Shown piece after piece: positions 42,629-51,011 of a stretch of DNA of 64,000 nucleotides. The notes beneath the pieces were generated by a model. That model saw only the letters and a program-made list of their open reading frames with translations, searched no databases and was not told where the DNA came from. This DNA is from Planktothricoides sp. SR001. GTDB lineage: Bacteria > Cyanobacteriota > Cyanobacteriia > Cyanobacteriales > Laspinemataceae. Location: contig NZ_LIUQ01000001.1 of assembly GCF_001276715.1 (NCBI RefSeq), positions 180,829 to 244,828 on the forward strand, given 5' to 3'. The position numbers and the translations under genes are program-made. Every line of letters starts with the position of its first letter. Position 1 is the stretch's first letter.

Positions 42629-42805
42629 CACTTGTCGTTGGGAAAGTCCGGTGGGATTCCGGTACTGTGCCGCAACTGTAATCAAGAGAAAAGCCGGTTA
42701 TTAGAAACCCGGTTTCTTGAAGAAACCGGGTTTCTTGGAATGCTACTTAGGCAGGCATTCTATTTTTTCCGCAAGTGAAGTCAGAACGCCAACGACAAGT
42801 TTTTT
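42629..42805 (+). promoter_or_regulatory. Cobalamin riboswitch upstream of cobG
   Basis: Conserved cobalamin-riboswitch blocks are present in order: GTTGGGAAAGTCCGGTG, then TCCGGTACTGTGCCGCAACT followed by GTAATC, then GAAGTCAGAACGCC. A closing stem forms from CTTGTCGTTGG (42631) and CCAACGACAAG (42789-42799). A run of six T follows, so the element may end in a terminator. It would reduce cobG expression when cobalamin is plentiful. A 34-base AGAAACC hairpin sits inside a peripheral arm. Confidence 0.88.
42703..42736. repeat. AGAAACC hairpin inserted in the riboswitch
   Basis: It is identical over 34 bases to the element in cobL. It lies after the GCCGCAACTGTAA core and before the GGAATGC/GGCATTC arm, a region of variable length in this riboswitch class. 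Confidence 0.9.
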
Positions 42806-42850
42806 CACTCTCTGCTAGAAACTTAGTTTCTGACTACTTCTCTGCGTCGC

Positions 42851-44356
42851 ATGGAGAAAAAAACAACTGTGAATTGGTTAGTTAAACCGAATGTTTGTCC
42901 AGGGTTATTTTACGGCACTCCTGCCCAAGATGGCTTTTTAATTCGCATCCGCACCCCTGGGGGTTGGCTGAATGCGGAACAGGTTCACGCGATCGCTAAT
43001 TTGCTCGCCCGGTGGCATACTACAATACAAGTGACTAATCGGGCAAATCTGCAAATTCGTGCCGTGCAAACATCGCCCACCTTAGAAGATTTTCAAACTT
43101 TACAAAAGTTAGGATTAGCTGCCCAGAATCCGCAGATCGATCATCTGCGGAATATTATGTGTAGTCCTACCGCTGGTATTGACCCTCAAGAATTAATCGA
43201 TCCTCGGCCTTTAGTCCAAGAATTAGATCATTTTATTCAGAATCATCCGGCAATTACCGCCCTGAGTCCTAAATTTAGTATTGGCATTGATAGCGGAGGT
43301 TCCGTAGGCATTGGGATGCGATCGCCCCGCCCCTGGGAACACCGCTATAACGAAATTCAGCTATCAGCAATTGCCTTAGAAAATCAACCGGAAAATCAAC
43401 CGGATTTAACCCCAGGGGTTTACTATCGATTGTCCCTGGGAGGCGATCGGCAATTGGATGATACCAATGTAGTGATTAAACCAGAAAATTGTATATCCTT
43501 AGTCGCTGCCCTAGTCCAAGTTTATCTGGATTATGTACAGAAAAATCCAGAAACGACAGCTAAAAAAGGCAAAAAAAGTCGGATGAAACACTTGTTAAAA
43601 GATTGGGGCATTGCCAAATATATTGAAAAAGTTCAGGGGCATTTAGTTTCTCATTTAGGGGGGCATCCCTTACCTCAAATTGTTACTGAATCAGTATTAC
43701 CAAGTCAGCCCTATAATCATCTGGGGATTCACCACCAAAAGCAGGCCGGATTATCCTATATTGGCTTAGGTTTAAGATTAGGAAAACTAACGGCGGAGCA
43801 ACTGTGGGCATTAGTAGAAATTTCAGAAACTTTTGGCAGCGGTCAGTTGCGATTAACGCCTTGGCAGACTATTTTAATTCCGAATATCCCGAATGAAAAA
43901 GTGTCAGAATTGTTGCCCAAATTGACATCATTAGGATTGTCCCCAGACCGGGGATGGGATCATGGGATTGTTGCTTGTGCGGGAAAACCTGGTTGTGCAG
44001 CAGCGGCAACTCAAACCCAAGTTCATGCTTTAATCTTGGCAGATTATTTGCGCGCTCGCTTCTCCATCAGCCCCCCCTTTGAAGGGGGGGATCAAGGGGG
44101 GGTGAATATTCATGTTACAGGTTGTCCTAAATCCTGTGCTCAACCGAGTCCAGCCGAAATTACCCTTTTAGGCACGACCATTGAGCAAAATGGCGAAATA
44201 CTTGAAGGCTATGAAGTCTATGTGGGGGATGAGAAAGACTCGTTCAAGACTCAAATTTTCCAGGGCAATTTTGCGGAAATTCTTCCCAGGCTAGAAGATT
44301 TTTTGCGCCAAAATCAATTAAACTTAAAAAAATCACAGAAAAATTGGCTCGTGTAG
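42851..44356 (+). CDS. cobG: Precorrin-3B synthase
   Basis: This 501-residue enzyme of the nitrite/sulfite reductase superfamily oxidises precorrin-3A to precorrin-3B with oxygen. N-terminal ferredoxin-like repeats (LIRIRTPGGWLNAEQVHAIA, TTIQVTNRANLQIR) precede the iron-sulfur and siroheme site (ACAGKPGCAAAATQ and VTGCPKSCAQPS). About 12 residues (SPPFEGGDQGGV) just before the second cysteine motif are encoded by an inserted CCCCCTTTGAAGGGGG repeat. It is controlled by the cobalamin riboswitch 45 bases upstream. Confidence 0.92.
   Translation: MEKKTTVNWLVKPNVCPGLFYGTPAQDGFLIRIRTPGGWLNAEQVHAIANLLARWHTTIQVTNRANLQIRAVQTSPTLEDFQTLQKLGLAAQNPQIDHLRNIMCSPTAGIDPQELIDPRPLVQELDHFIQNHPAITALSPKFSIGIDSGGSVGIGMRSPRPWEHRYNEIQLSAIALENQPENQPDLTPGVYYRLSLGGDRQLDDTNVVIKPENCISLVAALVQVYLDYVQKNPETTAKKGKKSRMKHLLKDWGIAKYIEKVQGHLVSHLGGHPLPQIVTESVLPSQPYNHLGIHHQKQAGLSYIGLGLRLGKLTAEQLWALVEISETFGSGQLRLTPWQTILIPNIPNEKVSELLPKLTSLGLSPDRGWDHGIVACAGKPGCAAAATQTQVHALILADYLRARFSISPPFEGGDQGGVNIHVTGCPKSCAQPSPAEITLLGTTIEQNGEILEGYEVYVGDEKDSFKTQIFQGNFAEILPRLEDFLRQNQLNLKKSQKNWLV
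44069..44104. repeat. CCCCCCTTTGAAGGGGGG repeat inside cobG
   Basis: CCCCCCCTTTGAAGGGGGGG is followed by ATCAAGGGGGGGT. It is read in frame as PPFEGGDQGGV, six residues before the GCPKSC cluster ligand motif. A related but distinct CCCCCCTCTAACCCC/AGGGGGA repeat is intergenic near 60277-60320. Confidence 0.8.
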
Positions 44357-44362
44357 TTGTAG

Positions 44363-44467
44363 GGTGCGTTAGGCGAGCGCCGTAACGCACCGAAAAAAAC
44401 CTCACAAAAATTTGGCTGGTTTATTTGTAGTAGTTGTAGGGTGCGTTAGGCGATCGCCTAACGCACC
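44363..44467. repeat. Two GGTGCGTTA palindromes after cobG
   Basis: GGTGCGTTAGGCGAGCGCC with GTAACGCACC (44363-44391), and a perfect 28-base palindrome centred on GCGATCGC (44440-44467). Both are preceded by near-identical AATTGGCT..GTAGTTGTAG sequence, so the end of cobG plus the palindrome has been duplicated. They could also act as terminators. Confidence 0.85.
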
Positions 44468-44518
44468 AAAACATCACAAAAATATCAATAATTTAGTATA
44501 ATAAAAAATGCAGTTAAT

Positions 44519-45148
44519 ATGATTGATTACATTAAAAATGGCGAAGAAATTTATCGTAAATCTTTTGCGATAATTCGCGCTGAAGCTAAATTAGAAAAGT
44601 TATCTGAAGATTTAGCTCATGTAGCGGTTCGGCTAATTCACTCCTGTGGCATGACCGATATTGTAGAAGATTTAGCCGCGTCACCAGATGCGGTACAAGT
44701 GGGACGAAATGCCCTATCTCAGGGGGCGTCGATTCTTTGTGATTCTCAGATGGTAGCTAATGGGATTACTAAGGCTCGTTTGCCGAAAAATAATCCGATT
44801 ATTTGCACTTTGAATCATCCAGAAGTTCCGGCGATCGCCAAGAAAATTAATAATACCCGGTCAGCGGCAGCTTTAGAATTTTGGCAACCTTATTTAGCCG
44901 GATCTGTGGTGGCGATTGGCAATGCACCAACGGCGCTATTTAGATTATTAGAATTGCTAGATGAAGGAGTCGCAAAACCGGCATTGATTTTAGGTTTTCC
45001 CGTGGGATTTGTAGGCGCGGCAGAATCCAAAGTCGAATTAGCCGCTAATAGTCGCGGTGTGCCATTTATTACTCTGCACGGACGCAGAGGTGGAAGTGCG
45101 ATCGCGGCAGCGGCAGTCAATGCGTTAGCAAAAGAGAATGAATTATGA
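44519..45148 (+). CDS. cobH: Precorrin-8X methylmutase
   Basis: This 209-residue protein moves the methyl group from C11 to C12, turning precorrin-8X into hydrogenobyrinate. Catalytic histidine region LIHSCGMTDIVEDL; further family blocks GASILCDSQMVANGITKAR and ILGFPVGFVGAAESK. It overlaps cobI by four bases (ATGA), so the two are translationally coupled. Confidence 0.94.
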   Translation: MIDYIKNGEEIYRKSFAIIRAEAKLEKLSEDLAHVAVRLIHSCGMTDIVEDLAASPDAVQVGRNALSQGASILCDSQMVANGITKARLPKNNPIICTLNHPEVPAIAKKINNTRSAAALEFWQPYLAGSVVAIGNAPTALFRLLELLDEGVAKPALILGFPVGFVGAAESKVELAANSRGVPFITLHGRRGGSAIAAAAVNALAKENEL

Positions 45149-45858
45149 CTGAATTAGGCAAATTAGGCAAACTTTACGGATTGGGAATTGGCCCAGGGGA
45201 TCCAGAATTGCTCACCCTTAAAGCCCACCGGATTTTGACAACGGTTCCGGTGATTGCTTATCCGACTTTAGAGAATGGCAAAGTTTTCGCCCGGGGGATC
45301 GTGGCTGAATTTATTCGCCCTGACCAAATAGAAATTCCTATGCCATTGCCCTTTAGTGTGAAACGCAGTTCTCAGCCCCATTATGATATGGCTGCGGCAA
45401 ATATTGCCGAACATCTCAGTGCCGGGCGAGATGTGGCCGTCTTATGTCTAGGCGATCCCATGTTATATGGCACGTTTATGTATATTTTTAATCGCTTATC
45501 GGGGGGGTTTTCCGTGGAAGTTGTACCGGGAATTTCTTCGGTAATGGCTAGTGCGGCGATGCTGGGCGTTCCTATTACTTATCGCAATGATGTATTTGCC
45601 ATTATGCCTGCCACATTAGAGGCGGAAATTTTGCGTGATCGCCTATCCGTGGTCGATGCTGCTGCCATTATTAAATTAGGCAGACATTTTGCCAAAGTTC
45701 GGCAAATTCTCGATGAGTTAGGCTTGTTGGATCGCGCCCTTTATATTGAACGAGCTACCTTGCCCAATCAAAAAATTATTCCCATTCGGGAAGTCGATCC
45801 AGCAGCGGCTACCTACTGGGCTTTAATTCTGATTCCTAGCCAAACTAAACCCCAATAA
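45145..45858 (+). CDS. cobI: Precorrin-2 C20-methyltransferase
   Basis: This 237-residue S-adenosylmethionine-dependent methyltransferase adds the C20 methyl group to precorrin-2. Motifs: GLGIGPGDPELLTLKA at the start, LCLGDPMLYGTFMYIF in the middle and VVPGISSVMASAAMLGVPI after it. It starts within the cobH stop. Confidence 0.94.
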   Translation: MTELGKLGKLYGLGIGPGDPELLTLKAHRILTTVPVIAYPTLENGKVFARGIVAEFIRPDQIEIPMPLPFSVKRSSQPHYDMAAANIAEHLSAGRDVAVLCLGDPMLYGTFMYIFNRLSGGFSVEVVPGISSVMASAAMLGVPITYRNDVFAIMPATLEAEILRDRLSVVDAAAIIKLGRHFAKVRQILDELGLLDRALYIERATLPNQKIIPIREVDPAAATYWALILIPSQTKPQ

Positions 45859-45864
45859 AACCAC

Positions 45865-45924
45865 ATATAATGGCTCATATAATGGCTCATATAATAGCTC
45901 ATATAATGGCTCGTATAATAGCTC
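45865..45924. repeat. Five tandem 12-base units with TATAAT
   Basis: ATATAATGGCTC and variants (ATATAATAGCTC, GTATAATAGCTC) occur five times head to tail between cobI and the next gene. Each unit contains TATAAT, so the array may offer several -10 boxes to the downstream gene, 22 bases away. Confidence 0.9.
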
Positions 45925-45946
45925 ATAGTTGGGAGAGTCTGCCAGT

Positions 45947-46705
45947 ATGACTTATTCACCGCTGAAATCCTTAAATTCTCAGTCTACCTTCGGCAAAAAT
46001 TTGCCACCTTTAGAAAATGGCGATCGCTTAATTCGTCCTGAATTTGAGCGTCGTTATCAGGCGATGCCGGGAGTCAAAAAAGCCGAATTAATCGAAGGAG
46101 TCGTTTACATGGCATCCCCATTACGTTTTAAATCCCATGCCGAACCCCACGGACGAATTATCACTTGGCTGGGAGCCTATCAAGCGGCTACACCTCAAGT
46201 AGAGATGGGCATTGAGCCAACGATTCGGTTAGATATCGACAATGAACCACAACCAGATGGGGTATTAAGAATTAGCCAAGAAAGTGGCGGCAAATCAAGT
46301 TTAACTGCCGATGGATATCTAGAGGGATCTCCAGAGTTGGTGGTAGAAATTGCCGCCAGTAGTGCCGCGATCGATTTAGCGGATAAAAAACGAGCCTATC
46401 GGCGCAGTGGTATTCAAGAATATATAGTTTGGCAAGTATTTGAGCAAAAAATTGATTGGTTTGGTTTAGAACAAGGGGATTATGTGACGTTGCCACCAAA
46501 TCAACAAGGGATAATTTGCTCTAGTAAGATGTTTCCCGGATTGTGGTTAGATGTTACTGCCATTTTGTCAGGAAATATGCTGCAAGTTTTGACGACGTTA
46601 CAAACAGGTATCAATTCGGCGGCGCATCAAGAATTTCTCCAGCAATTAATCGCACTCAAACCAGAATCATCAACCAGAATCATCAACCAGAATCAACCAG
46701 AATAA
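45947..46705 (+). CDS. Uma2-family (DUF820) endonuclease-like protein
   Basis: This protein of 252 residues has the PD-(D/E)XK-like Uma2 core: KKAELIEGVVYMASP, then EPQPDGVLRI, SPELVVEIAASSAAID and DKKRAYRRSGIQEYIVWQV. These proteins are numerous in cyanobacteria and mostly uncharacterised; a nuclease role is inferred from fold. It is wedged between cobI and cobJ. I start at the ATG at 45947; a TTG six codons upstream lacks support. CATCAACCAGAAT repeats occur at its 3' end. Confidence 0.8.
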   Translation: MTYSPLKSLNSQSTFGKNLPPLENGDRLIRPEFERRYQAMPGVKKAELIEGVVYMASPLRFKSHAEPHGRIITWLGAYQAATPQVEMGIEPTIRLDIDNEPQPDGVLRISQESGGKSSLTADGYLEGSPELVVEIAASSAAIDLADKKRAYRRSGIQEYIVWQVFEQKIDWFGLEQGDYVTLPPNQQGIICSSKMFPGLWLDVTAILSGNMLQVLTTLQTGINSAAHQEFLQQLIALKPESSTRIINQNQPE

Positions 46706-46707
46706 TT

Positions 46708-48147
46708 ATGAAATCTCCGGCTATTATCATTTTAGGAGAAACCAGTATTCCTGTGGCGCGACAAATTCAAATTTCCCTGCCAGAAGCTCAGGTTTATGGC
46801 TTAGAAAGTCGCACCCAATCCGCTGATTTTACCTATACTAAATTTGGCGAAACGGTGCGAGAGTTTTTCCAGACCGGAACCCCGATTATTGGGGTTTGTG
46901 CGGCAGGAATTTTGATTCGCACTTTAGCACCTGTTTTAAATAATAAATGGCAGGAACCGCCGGTATTAGCGATCGCCGAAGATGGCAGTGCAGTGGTGCC
47001 TTTATTGGGAGGGTTACAAGGGGTGAACGATTTGGCTCGTCAGATTGCCGAAACATTGCAAGTTTCCCCAGGGATTACTACCACAGGATATCTTAGATTT
47101 AGAACTACTTTATTATCGCCGCCATCGGGTTATGAGTTAGTTAATCCCGATGATGCTAAGACTTTTATTTCTAATTTGTTGGCCGGGGCAACGGTGAAAT
47201 TAAATGACGTAAATGGCACCGATAACTGGTTACAGGCTAACTGGCTACAAAATAGTCAGTTACCCATTTCTTCAGAAGGAACCTTAACTATTGACATTAT
47301 TCCTAAAAATAACCGGGAATTGGCCAAACCGAGTCCAAATTGTTTGGTTTATTTGTGTGATGAGCAAAATCAAACTGGGGAACAGAATAAGATTCAGGGG
47401 AATTTAGCTATTGTGGGAACTGGCCCTGGGGCAATTCATTGGATGTCCCCGGAAGTGAGATTAGTGCTAGAAAAAGCTACGGACTGGGTGGGTTATAAAA
47501 CTTATTTAGATTTAGTAGAACCCTTGAGAAAACCGAATATTGTTCGCCATGAGTCGGATAATCGGGTGGAACTCGATCGCGCTGAAATAGCTTTAGATTT
47601 AGCTGCCCAGGGGCGATCTGTGGTGGTGGTTTCTTCGGGAGATCCGGGAATTTATGCAATGGCTTCGGCAGTGTTTGAAGTGTTAGAAAAAAAAGCGAAA
47701 CCAGAGTGGGAGGCGATCGCGATTCAAGTATGTCCAGGAATTTCCGCCATGCAAGCTGCCGCTGCGACGGTCGGTGCCCCGTTAGGCCATGATTTTTGTG
47801 CGATTTCTCTCTCGGATATTCTTAAATCTTGGGAAATTATTTCCCAAAGGATTTCCTTAGCCGCTCAAGCAGATTTGGCGATCGCCTTTTATAACCCGGT
47901 GTCTAAACAACGCACTTGGCAACTAGAAAAGGCCAAAGAGATTTTATTACAATGGCGATCGCCTAAAACTCCGGTGGTCTTAGCCCGCAATTTGGGCAGA
48001 AAAGGGCAAACTGTCACTGTGAAATTTTTAGAAGAATTAGCCGTTACCGATGCGGATATGCGAACAGTAATTTTAATTGGATCTAGTAAAACTAGGCTGA
48101 TTCAGCAAGGGGATAAAAAGTGGATTTATACCCCCCGGCATTATTAA
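46708..48147 (+). CDS. cobJ: CbiG-type domain fused to precorrin-3B C17-methyltransferase
   Basis: This fusion protein has 479 residues. The N-terminal 220 or so residues resemble CbiG (GTPIIGVCAAGILIRTLAPV, EDGSAVVPLLGGLQGVNDLA). From about residue 235 comes CobJ/CbiH (LAIVGTGPGAIHWMSPE, VVVVSSGDPGIYAMASAVFE, CPGISAMQAAAATVGAPLGH), which methylates C17 with ring contraction. CbiG and CbiH act in sequence in the anaerobic route, so fusion is logical. It starts at the ATG at 46708, three bases after the Uma2 stop. Confidence 0.92.
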   Translation: MKSPAIIILGETSIPVARQIQISLPEAQVYGLESRTQSADFTYTKFGETVREFFQTGTPIIGVCAAGILIRTLAPVLNNKWQEPPVLAIAEDGSAVVPLLGGLQGVNDLARQIAETLQVSPGITTTGYLRFRTTLLSPPSGYELVNPDDAKTFISNLLAGATVKLNDVNGTDNWLQANWLQNSQLPISSEGTLTIDIIPKNNRELAKPSPNCLVYLCDEQNQTGEQNKIQGNLAIVGTGPGAIHWMSPEVRLVLEKATDWVGYKTYLDLVEPLRKPNIVRHESDNRVELDRAEIALDLAAQGRSVVVVSSGDPGIYAMASAVFEVLEKKAKPEWEAIAIQVCPGISAMQAAAATVGAPLGHDFCAISLSDILKSWEIISQRISLAAQADLAIAFYNPVSKQRTWQLEKAKEILLQWRSPKTPVVLARNLGRKGQTVTVKFLEELAVTDADMRTVILIGSSKTRLIQQGDKKWIYTPRHY

Positions 48148-48155
48148 CCCTGGGA

Positions 48156-49247
48156 CTATTTTATTTTGGGCAATATTTGGGCAATTAACTCAGGGGCAAT
48201 CGCACTTTGGGCAATAATTTTACCTTGGCGATTAAACAACACTGTGCCAATTTTTAGGGCAACATTGCCATATTTATGTACATATCCTTGGGCTTTTTCA
48301 CAAATGGCTTCAGCTAAAGCAGAAAACACCGGCGACTCTAATCCCTGTTCCGCTAAAATTTTATTCGCGGCATCAGCAGTTTTTGCCCCTAAAACCGCTG
48401 CTACTGCGGCCAAATTGCCCCCAGATTTCACCACCGCCGCACTAATAATTTCTAACTTGGCATCTGCCAAATGACTGGATGTGTTGAAAATCCCTCCAGC
48501 TAACTTAATTAACTTGCCTTGATAGCCGAGTAACAACACGGAATTAGCCCCCCGCAACCCCGCTTCTACTAACAATGGGCCAATCCAGTTTCCCGTCTGG
48601 GCGATCGCGCTTTCGGGAATTCCTAACTGTTGAGCGATATTCATCCCATGACTGCCAATACAAAACACTAAATCCTGATGTTTCTGGACTACAATTTGCA
48701 ATTTTTCCCGCAATTCTGCCAAATGTTCTTCGGTAGAAAGAGGCTGAGAAATCCCACTGGTTCCCAACAAAGATAGCCCGGCTAAAATACCAAATGCTTC
48801 ATTAGAAGTGCGTTGAGCTAACTGACGACCTTCCGGTAAAATAATTGATACCGTGACTGTTTTATTTTCAGGAATTAAAGGCAACAAATTCGCATCAAAT
48901 AAGCGTCGAGCATATTGATAAATAGCCGCTTCTCCAGCGGCGGTTTTGCCTAAGCCTTCCCCAGCGGCTAAAATCAGTGGTTCTGATTCACGGGCTTGGC
49001 ATTTCACATAAGCCCAAATCGGCGTATTCCGGGTTAAATCTAAATTATCTCCGGGGTCGCTAATCGTAATTGCCAAAGCGCTATTGTCGTCAATATTAGC
49101 CACTTGTTGCACGGGAATCTTAGCGCGTTCTGGTAGCAAATCCAGAGAGACTTCTGAGAGAGTTTCCAGAGGATTTTGTAAGTGTAAAAAGGCTGCTTTT
49201 GCCGCCGCAGCCGCAAAAACCGGCAGTGTATAACCTGTACGAGCCAT
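48156..49247 (-). CDS. cbiD: Cobalt-precorrin-5B C1-methyltransferase
   Basis: This 363-residue protein starts with ARTGYTLPVFAAAAAKAAF and has CbiD blocks LAAGEGLGKTAAGEAAI, GTSGISQPLSTEE and LLLGYQGKLIKLAGGIFNT. It methylates C1 of the corrin ring. It is usually grouped with the anaerobic route, while cobG belongs to the aerobic route; cyanobacteria often carry both. It converges with cobJ, eight bases between stops. Confidence 0.93.
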   Translation of the reverse strand: MARTGYTLPVFAAAAAKAAFLHLQNPLETLSEVSLDLLPERAKIPVQQVANIDDNSALAITISDPGDNLDLTRNTPIWAYVKCQARESEPLILAAGEGLGKTAAGEAAIYQYARRLFDANLLPLIPENKTVTVSIILPEGRQLAQRTSNEAFGILAGLSLLGTSGISQPLSTEEHLAELREKLQIVVQKHQDLVFCIGSHGMNIAQQLGIPESAIAQTGNWIGPLLVEAGLRGANSVLLLGYQGKLIKLAGGIFNTSSHLADAKLEIISAAVVKSGGNLAAVAAVLGAKTADAANKILAEQGLESPVFSALAEAICEKAQGYVHKYGNVALKIGTVLFNRQGKIIAQSAIAPELIAQILPKIK

Positions 49248-49411
49248 TGTTGGGACTAAATTTATATATATTTTTTTCCGCTTAAATTATACAAAATTTT
49301 GCCTTTTTTGGCGATGTTTGGCGATTTATTTCCCGGAATTTAGCCCAGATATTTTCTCTAATTTTCCTGATGAAATTGGATTTCCTTGATTTCCATGAAA
49401 GCATATAGCAA

Positions 49412-49984
49412 CTATGGCGTCAGGGTCAGGCCGCGATAAACTTGCTCAATGGGGAAACTGAGGTTAATACTTTTTAGTTCTACGGTATCTCCTGCTTGGT
49501 AATTAATGATAATCCATTCACCGGCATCATTTTTGTGATATAAATCCATTTCGATTCGGGTATAATTGACTAATAAATAGTCTTTTAACACGGGGTTTTT
49601 GCGATACATTCTAAACTTGCCACCTCGGTCGTAAGCTTCGGTGCTATCTGATAAAACCTCAACAATTAAACATGGATAGGTGATGTATTGAGTCGTGGTC
49701 TTATCCCGTTCGTCGCAGGTGACACTGGCATCCGGATAGGTATAGTCATTGGTTTCGACAATGTTAACCTTAATGTCCGAATTGCCCGTGATACAACCGC
49801 TACCTTCTAAATGAGCGTCGAACATGGCGGTAAACCGGATGGCAATGCGGCCATGATTCACGGTGCCGCCACTCATGGCATAGACTTGTCCATCAATATA
49901 TTCATGTTTTTCTATTTGTTGTTCTTCCCAAAGGAAATACTCTTCAGGGGTGAGTTGTGGGGAATTGTCTTTGGCTGCAATCAT
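49412..49984 (-). CDS. Uma2-family (DUF820) endonuclease-like protein
   Basis: This 190-residue Uma2 protein has TPEEYFLWEEQQIEKHEYID, GQVYAMSGGTVNHGRIAI, then YTYPDASVTCDERD and CLIVEVLSDSTEAYDRGGKF. It is unlike the copy at 45947 and probably from another subfamily. It stands alone after cbiD. Confidence 0.85.
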   Translation of the reverse strand: MIAAKDNSPQLTPEEYFLWEEQQIEKHEYIDGQVYAMSGGTVNHGRIAIRFTAMFDAHLEGSGCITGNSDIKVNIVETNDYTYPDASVTCDERDKTTTQYITYPCLIVEVLSDSTEAYDRGGKFRMYRKNPVLKDYLLVNYTRIEMDLYHKNDAGEWIIINYQAGDTVELKSINLSFPIEQVYRGLTLTP

Positions 49985-50119
49985 AATAATTTGGTTGGTT
50001 ATATAGGCTATGGTTGTTTTGGAAATGGGGACTTTTTTATCCTTGATTACTGTCCCCAGCTTTTAATTTATTATACTCGTTATTTATTGAATTGCTAATA
50101 TTTTTAAGTTAATTTTTTT

Positions 50120-50350
50120 TTAATGATTGTGGTGATCGCAGGCGGATTTACAAAATTTATTAATTCTGCTAGATAATCTCTTGATTTCTGTAGTTATTAA
50201 TGGCGGGATCGCTCCGATTACGGGTAATTTTGCTCCTTGGCTTAAGGCGATCGCGGCGATTTTCAAATCTTGTGTGCCAATCCGAATCTTTTGGGCGAGA
50301 AGGAATTGAAAACGGGCTTCTGCTTGAACATCGTAGTCCTGTGCCGTCAC
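50120..50350 (-). pseudogene. VapC-like toxin remnant, both ends lost
   Basis: The segment QFLLAQKIRIGTQDLKIAAI matches the C-terminal half of PIN toxins. The first 80 or so residues, including the starting aspartate, are missing. The expected VTRN segment after ALSQGAKL is replaced by unrelated sequence. It begins at GTG directly after the antitoxin stop, as an intact vapC would. It cannot be an active RNase. Confidence 0.7.
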
Positions 50351-50692
50351 TTAGGCTACGTCACCGTCAGGTTCCATTTGTCGATCGATGTCTTGGCGAT
50401 ATGCGGCAATTTCAGCCTGTAGATCGTCAAAGGTCGGGTCGTCCTTGAACCAGCCAAATTTATCAAGCCAAGGATTTCCAGTCTGGGTTGACAGTGGAAT
50501 CTCCACTTGAACGACTTCAATCTGATTGCTTAGATAGTCAAGCAGTTGGGATTTAAGGCCAGCGGTAAGCGAAGCTATCCCGGAGGGAATCGCGGCATCA
50601 CGGCTATTTTCGCTCACCGTGACTTGCGGCCATTCTTTGGCACGAGCGATATATTTATCATTTTCTCGACTGAGAATCACGTCATAAATCAT
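50351..50692 (-). CDS. Antitoxin-like protein with inserted repeat
   Basis: This 113-residue protein begins MIYDVILSRENDKYIARAKE, a HicB-like start. It ends in a long acidic helix (LQAEIAAYRQDIDRQME), a form often paired with vapC in cyanobacteria. Residues PSGIASLTAG in the middle come from a roughly 33-base palindromic repeat (CGGTAAGCGAAGCTATCCCG) inserted in frame. Its toxin partner is a remnant, so the antitoxin may be an orphan. Confidence 0.65.
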   Translation of the reverse strand: MIYDVILSRENDKYIARAKEWPQVTVSENSRDAAIPSGIASLTAGLKSQLLDYLSNQIEVVQVEIPLSTQTGNPWLDKFGWFKDDPTFDDLQAEIAAYRQDIDRQMEPDGDVA

Positions 50693-50866
50693 GGCCTAAT
50701 CTCCGGCTCATTTTTAGGTGTAATATAACTCATTCGTCTCGGCAAGCGCTGATGCCAAGAGTCTATATTTCGCGTAGTTATCGGTGAGCCAGTTAGCCGA
50801 TTACAGTTTAGAGCATACAGAGCAAGGTGATAACGATACGAGCTACTGCGCGATCGCGCCCCTTAC

Positions 50867-50960
50867 TTACAAAACTTATCAAGTCTGCTAAATAACTCTC
50901 TGATTGAATTAGTTATTAATGGCGCAATTCCGCGCAAGCGCGGATCGCGAATGCGAATCC
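50867..50960. pseudogene. Second fragment of the vapC remnant
   Basis: ACAAAACTTATCAAGTCTGC and following sequence repeats, at reduced identity, the stretch near 50150-50215 (ACAAAATTTATTAATTCTGC). It shows a duplicated and further decayed 3' end of the same toxin gene. Nothing else is recognisable in 50693-51011. Confidence 0.5.
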
Positions 50961-51011
50961 GTTTTCCGGGCAAATCAGGCTGGCTAACCCTGACTATAAG
51001 CCACACCAGAA

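Noticed and set aside
40453-49247. Full cobalamin operon
   Set aside because: The genes are on both strands with unrelated Uma2 genes between them, so there are several transcription units rather than one.
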